Source: a virus. Taken from it: a DNA stretch of 64,000 nucleotides. Within the stretch, counting starts at the first letter, position 1. Each line of letters begins with the position of its first letter. The notes beneath the pieces are model-generated. The model was given only the letters and a program-made list of their open reading frames with translations. It was not told the origin of the DNA and made no database searches. Of the stretch, positions 50,001-56,083 are shown in pieces. The position numbers were made by a program, and so were the translations under genes. The stretch covers positions 1 through 64,000 of IMG/VR virus record IMGVR_UViG_3300025168_000043. One strand, given 5' to 3'.

Positions 50001-51225
50001 TAAATTTGAGACACCGATGCTAAACTTTGGATATCTTGGTATGTCAGATATAACATTCAATGGAACAATCGGAAGTTTGAATGATTATCAAAGAGCAGTT
50101 AATAGTGTTGTACCAAGGGGTATGTGGCACCAATTTGGCAGGATCCCGCGCGATGCGGAAGGAGTTTATATTCAGGTCACTGATATTCCAGATAACTTTA
50201 TCAATAATCACCCATCTTCTAGTATTATATTTGACCCGGCCGGCAAGTTTGATCTCCGAAATGCTGTTTCAGAGGGCATGAGAACCTTCTCAATTTTTGC
50301 AAAAGGTGGCAGTACTAATTCTGCCGAGGCCATTGATGCTGTAGCTAAAGATTTAAATGGCTATAAAATTCCGCAAAATATGAAAATTGATAGAAATGCG
50401 ATTGATAACGCTGCGGGCCGGAAAACTGTGTCAACAACAGACTCTCCATTATCCTTGGTTGATATATGTGGTTTCCCAACCGAACCAGTTAGAATTGGTG
50501 AAATGCCATCATCTAAAACTATATTTGAAGCTGTTGTAGCGGTACCATTTATAGATGTAGATGGAGACAAAGAATTTTTCAATGTTCCTGTAGCTCGAAC
50601 CGAGTTCGAAAAACCGTTTTTTGATAAAGCGGCCGGCAACAGTATTCTAAGACAACAAAGATTGATGGAAAAATATGTTTTCCCTCCAACATTTGATTTT
50701 GTTCAAAACGACGCTGTTGAGCCAATAGCAATGTATATATTTGAGTTTTCTCATAAACTTAGTCAAGATGATTTGTCGCATATATGGCAAAACCTTTCAC
50801 CCAAAATTGGAACAAGGTGCGAAGAGGCAATGGCCACAGTTTCGCACCCTCTTCTTGCAAACCAACTCTTGAATTTTAATGTTCTTGATGCTCTAGAAGC
50901 AGATGAGCAAGGCATTAAACCACCAAGGGTTGAGTTCCCCGAAGAACTTCAGTGGATGGTGTTTAAGGTCAAGCAACGCGCGAAATCAAATTATTTTAAA
51001 CAGATCGAAAGCTCCGAAAGAGCAGACATTCCTTTCTATACTTCTAACTGGCCATATGATTTCTTCTCTTTGATTGAGGTTGCTGATATAGATGCTGAAG
51101 TTGAATTTAAACCGACACAAAATAACCTAGATATGAAGAAGCAGAAACGCGAAGCTGCACAGAACGCATTAAATGATAGGACTAGTAGAGATGAGGCTGT
51201 TGATGTTGGACCAGCGGGGGATTAA
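41044..51225 (+). CDS. Giant virion protein (3393 aa) with LamG-like and tail-I-like segments
   Basis: A 10.2-kb uninterrupted frame. After about 150 residues comes a concanavalin/LamG-type lectin fold, about 152-385 (GLTVEFWQG, then YDEFRYWKAERTEKEI). At about 616-647 is LIYLYKSKGTEKAFRNLIRC, then YGI, resembling the core block of P2 gpI (Tail_P2_I) proteins, which correspond to T4 gp7 and follow gp6-like genes. This suggests an enlarged wedge protein that also carries fibre and lectin parts. The remainder is beta-rich without recognised domains. Binding of host glycans via the lectin is inference. Confidence 0.75.
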   Translation: MSIKKLFDSNKTNDILVSTNLEEEVVKNVPELESADNVREQIERINRFIPQVDYSDPANFAVYGSAERYYRDSFHRVATQYPYDGSEEEITRYNNESNYLDLHILENEYPRTLGHVRFPTNNGGGSATNQFGQQTNAANITFFGGPNAIAGGMTTGSFHLQFTGSNYYDTDIYQTDGTLALDRVGSRESNLTYNLPSKGLTVEFWQGTEGNLISATGPFGRQSRHALFDLWNGEASSSAQYGRLTVYASGSSSAFKGIYLNAYSGTVGIQELELLDPAVAAQIPPQYVNTSSPTPGHLAFAFSSGSTLGLTVKTYINGVLTTTTGSSVALNEVTGALRGRIGALLTNPSGTSIGTDMDGYGTSIRSAYDEFRYWKAERTEKEIQQNYWTQVRGGTNNEIANAELGVYYKFNEGITGDATTDTTVLDYSGRITNGTITNYGTDATTTLVRNANLLPERSSLIVAAGAATSEFKDPIIYASHPDVVSALDRLVASGSVHDFENQASIKDSIPSWIIEEDETSGGEELGKLTQILGSYMDTLNLQIESLPTLADNTYLSGSDKPTPFMKNLLSSRGLAVPEIFVDADLLQRFANRSDTEGYTLDINDTKNLIYKNIYNNLIYLYKSKGTEKAFRNLIRCYGIGEDVIRFNAYASNQTFDIQETRQDRVIRKNYVDFNHPDRFDGVVYQRANTGETTGISFFSASSPNNAFAQTAELEVIFPRKMEFANSQYFDTPFVTASLYGKASASADPAIFDAAFSNNPATAPWLVAYAVRTQQNSNDAYFVLDSNLFTNPLTSDIYSNIYDNQKWNLAIRVKSKNWPYSTGSVASGDGAASFGNQEVSFVGYNVENGVVRNSFVLTTSSISSNLGPSLPYRYFVGSQRTNYTGAVGHQTDILASSLRVYTTFLDDDVIKSHALDPENYGTRNPSRNLLFYNDSDDASLNPAIKTTIPESVSLALNWDYSQVTTTDATGRFSVQDASSGSTGLTSRYPQENVLTNVNKQFAGRGQFGVSAYSSTDVISKQFVQSAQQRLPEVVNTNDDVNVLSRDDELYPRDASISQTYYTFEKSMYGIVSQEMINMFSSIVEFNNLIGEVVHKYRGEYKSLRLLRELFFEKIQNNPDLDKFIDYYHWIDSSLNIFLQQFAPASADVSDEIRTIVEDYVLNRSKYQHKYNQIKQGDSGTGTKAGGFDETILEGRVKGTRELQYDWQFGHAPLTNSQTEHSLWWKDRAERNNTAFNTAALIDTAREDILTIIQLFNSASAPSLNDGTGASGIYEGSAYATRRFTRQYKLDTAIVPDIGGGYNYPRNHKPDALFPLMFDQPLDLTNNIEQVNFEKQGMFTLPEEELRPVIKQEKRRFTAINPETPVGTNGATVFRASSVLAGTKFVTPFIIFSSSVSPAGGYGQQWQTYQLKPDFNKEEFAGYHNDSYGDDYEVPMQGPFTNHHVGGNRHRHTDLNKGSDTALNRAEAWELDIGNSEVGAAKARGASDGSINTNMPGSNPNYRRDETAKRPVNTKNIKHRTGSLGTVAMGNYSASYEIVQTTGRTQNNSAFVKSEGIRDNFTISVAGADEVGYIDHVTDYAKPIRRRTEHVIVNRFSAPGGPETAGDSQGGPGLDFEAAELSPYNNLNYRNTTVRDPLETLLSEHSAQFGLRSGSIASPIGYSGSATNVTASFHKVNRNPLHRLEGYDTGSDTPVTGTVFDNYYVQHMIPRSDFQYAWITASSDRFNSAFGAANNVYGYFPYDGLARVSSSANGFRYESAVNFVSASEIGSVPGTITYSTTTTATETLTGRGSLVSKGVYDISGSSGSFAPAANPNDHFIPQTTHLNIGGIYGDLFSTFVGPKVAPFTYLPSRGGNPSAIDKTHDFNSSLTFLTNQVLFGGNLSDPQEFIIGQDREYVTQWVVDTVLGVTPFDKETGTGGYIFNAAGAPYGRLYTSPSAMDNTRFQMFQTLNKTYGRFESTNYVKSVGSIPLAVAYPPEVGFNKYGLGTLTQPISFTNGNPLFTVSNMIETSASRGAGLILNSLLTKRNGYYGHPTWKQIRVGETGLVRYHRKNNYYSHTYDPVIISSQTDPTGGRAKVQSRTENILISQSVVTDRYFPVVFELEARDDQQNSKVLKSTNVVARTSFANDVITFDNQDVVDRLLDADVLEASERKTSYRQIVDDFSIYDSFLDEQKPILQINSLKYRETVYPPRNFAYTSLTRGRNNFSNNFWRDARSDRTWPSTPPANAENLTEYSKTQREKNTNSQGQGSSNVSFQLAPFQSRWALDGLLSTTNQNNLTTLAGYPTGGINANNADGYKPGELQNLYTHFVRNQQDDFEIDRSDDGEIAQLRAGALYARKHINPYTSSVCGMSGMRKQIDISAFIFSGTSYLLLTSSIGAGEAFWDAPNLAGRYEGTSSVFVKERATPFYDDYDAFYSDIKTKTRGRSIIPEFRIEDHIDFYEQNGFDYLTENPALFQFPGVPSQEGYLQNSGYPHFFKIFTNSDFMQHFEVVREDGLKEGGILEPAKVKLRCKAVKKFVPYDGFYPAERTLQLASAFSASYAPLTQLSSSTGAENTYQVAWRTMLKPFFAPGIVYNTIKSGVAVDYPIMTGSYNVGKMIMAGDGASANTGVRMVATASAGIFSNSRNDSKNGLTGLLAGFNIVSHNDGWDYRVPFETVLEPGKYIYGKNIVDDEPSAFAGINVTASWGSSEQGTKYKNMMHNFLASSLDVFIKDGKPTEILSAPQKEFKAVTPGQPYGMRIKMYRSFESGSQQETSGDWGDFQVPQYISGSLTDFTMYSRPSAFGPPVLAGTGSQVMSQQKYCITGSREMTPARGRYASHTPPYFDGESWIDLIYYPYKSFDSGSTGLEVINNTTRTVTVSDLHNLASTEFSSGSAILDYEFGQGSRFGGEGTYVVRWRFDQEALRTNFSTEDTGSTYHGTGSDIGPMGGPWANRWAMHLDASLNIFSKARGVGSLAAEAVSADLAESGLGDGSFNAGDDRWRIQTKFETPMLNFGYLGMSDITFNGTIGSLNDYQRAVNSVVPRGMWHQFGRIPRDAEGVYIQVTDIPDNFINNHPSSSIIFDPAGKFDLRNAVSEGMRTFSIFAKGGSTNSAEAIDAVAKDLNGYKIPQNMKIDRNAIDNAAGRKTVSTTDSPLSLVDICGFPTEPVRIGEMPSSKTIFEAVVAVPFIDVDGDKEFFNVPVARTEFEKPFFDKAAGNSILRQQRLMEKYVFPPTFDFVQNDAVEPIAMYIFEFSHKLSQDDLSHIWQNLSPKIGTRCEEAMATVSHPLLANQLLNFNVLDALEADEQGIKPPRVEFPEELQWMVFKVKQRAKSNYFKQIESSERADIPFYTSNWPYDFFSLIEVADIDAEVEFKPTQNNLDMKKQKREAAQNALNDRTSRDEAVDVGPAGD

Positions 51226-51228
51226 TAA

Positions 51229-52275
51229 ATGAAATTTTTCAATCCAAAAGAAGAAGTTTTAGATATAAAAATGACTCAATATGGTCGCCACTTATTATCA
51301 AAAGGCCTGTGGAAACCAGAATTTTATGCTTTTTTTGATGATAATGTTCTTTATGACTCACAGTATGGTGATATTACGGCTACTGGAAGCATAAACGTTA
51401 TAGAAAGTCGTATACAAGATGAGACGCCGTTGTTAAAAGCACAACATACTTTCACCGGCTGCGACGAATACTTGTTTGATGGGCAAAATGACCTAGTTGA
51501 TCGAGTTAGATTAAGTACTTATGAGAAACTCAATGTTATGCCGATGTCGCTTGGTACTTCTGACTATGAATCAACTAAAACCCCGGCTTTCCGCGCCCAA
51601 TTCTTGGCTGGTGAAATTAAAGGATTAGAGTTTAACTTGACCGGCAGTTCCCGAACCGTGTCAGGGGTTGCCTCAACAGCACATCAGTTACAGAAAATAC
51701 CACAATTGGAGTTTGATATTGAGTATAAAATAAAAGTTATTGATCCGGAGTTCCCAGCCGATGAAGCGGTACAATTTGAAGTAGATCCTTCATTAACTCC
51801 GGGCACAACTTACAGTGATGGAAAGCAAATTGTTGTTGGGCCAGAACAAATAATATTTACACTTGAGGAACTTAACGCACCATTTGACTTTGAAAACTAT
51901 GATATAGAAGTTTTTGAAATAACAAATGAGTTTGGCGCTAGCGGAGAACAAATACTAAATCCTTTAAATTTCATAAAGCCGCTCCAAATGGTAGAAAACA
52001 ATATACTAATAGATAAAAAAGAGGCTGAAATAAAAGCAGGCCGAGTCTCCGGCGCCGCCCCGGAAATCGATCCAACGTTTGTTAGATACTTTTTTGACAT
52101 CAACGTAGATGATGAAATCTCCGAAACTATTCTATGTAAATCAATATCAAAGATCAAAGCGGCCGGCAAGAGTCTATATACAGATATTGACATTAATTGC
52201 CCGGACCTGTCAATCCCGGTTCGGCAAAATATTTACGGCTCCGACGCGTTGGACGAAGATTGTTCAGATTATTAA
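51229..52275 (+). CDS. Virion structural protein with TxxGRxxL N-terminal module
   Basis: The 348-aa protein begins with a module EEVLDIKMTQYGRHLLSKG, then FYAFFDDNVLYD, which recurs at the start of the 58668 protein. The remainder is beta-rich and acidic, ending in a Cys/Asp-rich stretch (SDALDEDCSDY). The gene begins 3 nt after the giant gene, without its own obvious ribosome site. Probably a baseplate or fibre adaptor; family function unknown. Confidence 0.7.
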   Translation: MKFFNPKEEVLDIKMTQYGRHLLSKGLWKPEFYAFFDDNVLYDSQYGDITATGSINVIESRIQDETPLLKAQHTFTGCDEYLFDGQNDLVDRVRLSTYEKLNVMPMSLGTSDYESTKTPAFRAQFLAGEIKGLEFNLTGSSRTVSGVASTAHQLQKIPQLEFDIEYKIKVIDPEFPADEAVQFEVDPSLTPGTTYSDGKQIVVGPEQIIFTLEELNAPFDFENYDIEVFEITNEFGASGEQILNPLNFIKPLQMVENNILIDKKEAEIKAGRVSGAAPEIDPTFVRYFFDINVDDEISETILCKSISKIKAAGKSLYTDIDINCPDLSIPVRQNIYGSDALDEDCSDY

Positions 52276-52281
52276 TCAAAA

Positions 52282-52289
52282 ACTACTTA
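52282..52289 (+). promoter_or_regulatory. ACTACTTA motif before the 52310 gene
   Basis: Intergenic copy, 28 nt from ATG 52310. The gap has no other sigma70-like boxes. Confidence 0.45.
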
Positions 52290-52309
52290 GGTATATGAGG
52301 TTCTAGTTT

Positions 52310-55300
52310 ATGCAAATACAAGTTGATTTTCCAAGCATTTTTAACACTGCCTTGCCAAAAGTGTACATTAAGAAAGTAACTCTACTCCCGAACACAACAC
52401 CGGGAAGTAGAAATGGAGTATCTTATGATTTGGAGTCTGATGATGGGCTACAAAAAAACAAGTATGGCAAGAAAAAGCCGAAAAAGATTAGTCCTAGATT
52501 TAGAGATGTATCTCCTGCTGGCAGGTCTCTAGAGATAAAAACAGAAGTTACCATTAAAGAAAGAATAAAACAAGATGGAGATACAACTTGGTACAATAAC
52601 AGTGAGTTTAATGAGTTCTTAAATTTAAAAATTGTGTTAGCTCGTACTCAAGATGCAATAGAAAACTTAGAGGATGGCAATTTTACACCTAAGTATTTGA
52701 AAAAACTAAAACGTCGGTCTCAAGTTATAGAAAAAAACATAAGCCTAAGAAAAAACGAAACTCCTATATTAGATCAAAAAGTTGAAAGTATAGATGGTAA
52801 AAAAGTTTATAGCACAACGTATGAAGTTACTTTTGAAATCCCAAGCTACAGACCAAGAAATTTGTCAGTTTTTGCTGCTACTTTTGTTGATTTGCGTGAG
52901 TATTATTTGCACAAATCTCCCGGTGTAAAATCTTCCAGAAGGTTTTTCCAAGGCACCGCAGTTTCACAAAGGGTTATTAAAGCTGGCGAAGTACCAACAG
53001 GATCAAGTATATATTTATTACCTGACAAAAAACTGTGGGCCGGCCCAATACATTATCACGAACCTTCTGGGTTCATGGCAGGCGCCTTTCATGGCCCACA
53101 AGCCCACCCTCGATTAGAAAAAAGAAAAGTTCCCAACCTAGTAGTTCGAGATTTTAGGGTTCTTGAAGATATAAAACAGTCAGATTTTCTTTTACGACCA
53201 GAAAAGAAGAGGTTGAACAAAAAGCTGGAAAACAAAAGAGCTAAAGGCAATAGAATAATAAAGAAAAATCTTTATATAACAGAACCTGAGTATGCTTTCA
53301 ATGAGATCAACCAACTTCGATTTATTTTTCATCTTGACATGTATAAGGTAATAGCAGAAAAATCACAATTTGGTGCTTGCTTCCGCCGCGCAGACGCGTC
53401 GGCAAAGAGGCGTATTATGAACAACACAAGAATAAAAAATCTTTTTGTGTTAAGAAGCCGTGTTAAGCAAGGTTTATCAAAAAATGAAGTTGTTACATTA
53501 AACGACTTAGAGCAACAAAGCCTCGTCGCGCAAAGCGGTGAGTCCAAGCGGAATGTTGTTCAGCCTCGCCGAACCAAGAAATCTTTAAACCCAGCCCTAG
53601 AAGATTCCGAAAAAGTAGTAACCGGTGGCATAAGAGAAATAAAATTAGGAGTCGAAGGATCAGAAGGGATTAGAACTTTCACTGTATCTGACTTTGATAT
53701 GTCCAAAAGAACAGATGGCTTGTATTCTTACAGTGTAGATTTTGAAATACAAGACGGAACCGCTATCTTTGTTAATGATCAAAGAAACAAACTAACACAA
53801 GCAATAGGAACGCTGACAGAATATTATGGTGTAGCTTCAAGAGCAGAAAATACAAACAAAACCACCGGTTTATTTACAGAAGATTTTATAAAAGAAATGG
53901 AAGAAATTTATAAAATACCAGAGTTCAGAGATGTAAACGTGCCAAACCGACGGCGCCGACGACGAGCAGTGCAATCTAGTATAGCCAAGGCCCCGTGGCT
54001 GAACGCGATAGCCGTGTACAGTGATGTTATGAGGAACCTAACAAATGCTAGGCAAAGTGATATAGTCAGGGCCTCACTTTTATTACACAGTCTGGTAGAG
54101 CCATCTAGTGGGTCGGTGACTGGCATTGAAAAAATGCTTGAAATGTTACAACTGGCACAAAGTAAACTTTCATTTGCGGCAATAGGCGGTAAAAATCGAT
54201 CTGGTACTCCACTGTCAAAAACAAATATTCCTATGATAGACGAAGTAGATTACAATGCCAAGACATCAGCATTTAAAGGCAAATTGTCAAAGTCTGCAAT
54301 TCGATTGACTAAGAAATTCAAAACTGTGCATGACAGTAACATTCAAAATTTTGTTGGGTATGATTTTTTAAATCTACAGAGATCTAAGAATTTAGGACTG
54401 AGAGTTATTACAACTGATCAGCTATCACAAAGATTGTCTCTGGAGAATCAAAAATATTTTAGCAGAAACGCTGCCGCCGAAGTCTTACAGCCTCCCGTAG
54501 GCGATTCACAAACGCCGGAAGACTTTACTAGGTTCATAAATCTTGAAGATGCTTACTATTCTTATTTAACACCCGCCGTAGTATATCACGGTAAAAAAAG
54601 ATTAAAATTAGTTGGTCGCGGCCGCAGGTTGTGGAATGTGAGCCAATACGATTCTATGATAACAAATCTGGTCAATTCTTCGAAGGAACGAGATTCTCTA
54701 TCATCTAAAAAGAAAGAAGTCTTCAGAGGACCAAAAACAACCCCTTACATACCGTCCTTATCTCCGATAGAATATCGCGCTGATTACAGGCCGAATAAGG
54801 CTAAGGTAAACATGGATACATATGAGACAAACGTAGTTAATGCATCCTTAATCAGCAAATATGGTGTAACATTAACCACCAAGAAAACTGAAAATATTTT
54901 TACAATAGCTGAAGATAATTATTATGGTCTTGAAGAGCGCGAACGCAAAAATTTAAGATCTAAAAAATATTTAGGAGAGAGTACCTTATTTACTAATGAC
55001 TTTTTAGCAAACAAGTTCGCTAAAATGCCAATAGACGATAATCAGCTTAGAGATTTTACTTCTGTTTCGACACTATTTGTAAAATCTAATATTCAATCTA
55101 CTGACGGTGGCCTTTCAAATAAAAAGAAGAAAACAATTAAACTCTTCCGCCCCTCGGATGAAAGAAACATCATAGATAAAGAATTGGAAAAGTATGATGA
55201 CAAAAAAAACCCACAAGCAAAAAAACAAAGATTTATATCCAAAATTCCCAATCAGATAAAGTCTATTTTTATGGGTGATGACCCGAGGACCAATAAAAAC

Positions 55301-56083
55301 TGGTTTACTGTTCTAGAAAATAAAGGCTTTGATCTAATCAGTTCTTCGCAGTATACAGGTTTGTATTATTTTAACTATAACCATATTAATCAAATAGAAG
55401 TATTGGTTGGATTTGAAAAAGATAGGAATGAAAATATTCAAGCTTCTGCTCCTATCTATAGAATGCTCACAAAGGAGGTGTTTGATAGAATATCTGATGC
55501 TGGGAGACCATTTGTGTGTCGTCTTCGCCCCGCTACTATACCATATTTTGGAAAAAGTAGAAAGTTGAGTCTGCCAGAATATAACACAACTTTTATTCTA
55601 AGTTCCCGAACGAACCAGAGAGACCTTACTGCTGATGCCGAACTGGTGGAACTACAGGATGAATCTGGTGAGGATTTTGATTTTGAAACACCGGAAGAAT
55701 CAATATTCATAAGTCGTTTAACAGAATATGAAGATTTAGATACAACTGGGCGCCGAGTACTTCGAAGGTTAATACGAAGAAACACTCGGTTATCTGGATT
55801 GTTACCAGAATTCACTTCCAACACCTTTATCCAACAACCAAGAAGAATTTCAAGAACTGGCGCTACATTTGGTATCGAAACAGACCAGACACAAGGCCAA
55901 GCACAATCTGGGGTAGTTAGCGAAGCCGTCGCGACCGGTCAAAGAACAAGAACACCCCGTGCTCCAACAGGCGCCACGTCTACTACAACACCAGCCCGCG
56001 CCCAATCTACCACAACCGCATCACCGAACTCGCCGGCCACAATGTCTTCTCCGTCTACAACTCCATCTGGAGGAGGTTATTAA
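52310..56083 (+). CDS. Large virion protein (1257 aa) with Ser/Thr/Pro-rich tail
   Basis: The N-terminal part (1-400) is basic and beta-rich (SIFNTALPKVYIKKVTLLPN at the start). The middle is helical and strongly basic (NRRRRRRAVQ near residue 550). The last 60-70 residues are almost only Thr, Ser, Pro, Ala and Gly, ending TTPSGGGY. Such a mucin-like tail is a plausible O-glycan acceptor or a flexible linker. It is placed in the tail/baseplate module and its stop overlaps the next start. No catalytic motif is seen. Confidence 0.7.
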   Translation: MQIQVDFPSIFNTALPKVYIKKVTLLPNTTPGSRNGVSYDLESDDGLQKNKYGKKKPKKISPRFRDVSPAGRSLEIKTEVTIKERIKQDGDTTWYNNSEFNEFLNLKIVLARTQDAIENLEDGNFTPKYLKKLKRRSQVIEKNISLRKNETPILDQKVESIDGKKVYSTTYEVTFEIPSYRPRNLSVFAATFVDLREYYLHKSPGVKSSRRFFQGTAVSQRVIKAGEVPTGSSIYLLPDKKLWAGPIHYHEPSGFMAGAFHGPQAHPRLEKRKVPNLVVRDFRVLEDIKQSDFLLRPEKKRLNKKLENKRAKGNRIIKKNLYITEPEYAFNEINQLRFIFHLDMYKVIAEKSQFGACFRRADASAKRRIMNNTRIKNLFVLRSRVKQGLSKNEVVTLNDLEQQSLVAQSGESKRNVVQPRRTKKSLNPALEDSEKVVTGGIREIKLGVEGSEGIRTFTVSDFDMSKRTDGLYSYSVDFEIQDGTAIFVNDQRNKLTQAIGTLTEYYGVASRAENTNKTTGLFTEDFIKEMEEIYKIPEFRDVNVPNRRRRRRAVQSSIAKAPWLNAIAVYSDVMRNLTNARQSDIVRASLLLHSLVEPSSGSVTGIEKMLEMLQLAQSKLSFAAIGGKNRSGTPLSKTNIPMIDEVDYNAKTSAFKGKLSKSAIRLTKKFKTVHDSNIQNFVGYDFLNLQRSKNLGLRVITTDQLSQRLSLENQKYFSRNAAAEVLQPPVGDSQTPEDFTRFINLEDAYYSYLTPAVVYHGKKRLKLVGRGRRLWNVSQYDSMITNLVNSSKERDSLSSKKKEVFRGPKTTPYIPSLSPIEYRADYRPNKAKVNMDTYETNVVNASLISKYGVTLTTKKTENIFTIAEDNYYGLEERERKNLRSKKYLGESTLFTNDFLANKFAKMPIDDNQLRDFTSVSTLFVKSNIQSTDGGLSNKKKKTIKLFRPSDERNIIDKELEKYDDKKNPQAKKQRFISKIPNQIKSIFMGDDPRTNKNWFTVLENKGFDLISSSQYTGLYYFNYNHINQIEVLVGFEKDRNENIQASAPIYRMLTKEVFDRISDAGRPFVCRLRPATIPYFGKSRKLSLPEYNTTFILSSRTNQRDLTADAELVELQDESGEDFDFETPEESIFISRLTEYEDLDTTGRRVLRRLIRRNTRLSGLLPEFTSNTFIQQPRRISRTGATFGIETDQTQGQAQSGVVSEAVATGQRTRTPRAPTGATSTTTPARAQSTTTASPNSPATMSSPSTTPSGGGY

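Noticed and set aside
49722-50060. 112-aa minus-strand ORF inside the giant protein gene
   Set aside because: Shadow of the + strand frame without ribosome site; the same holds for the other minus-strand frames of 60-150 aa.
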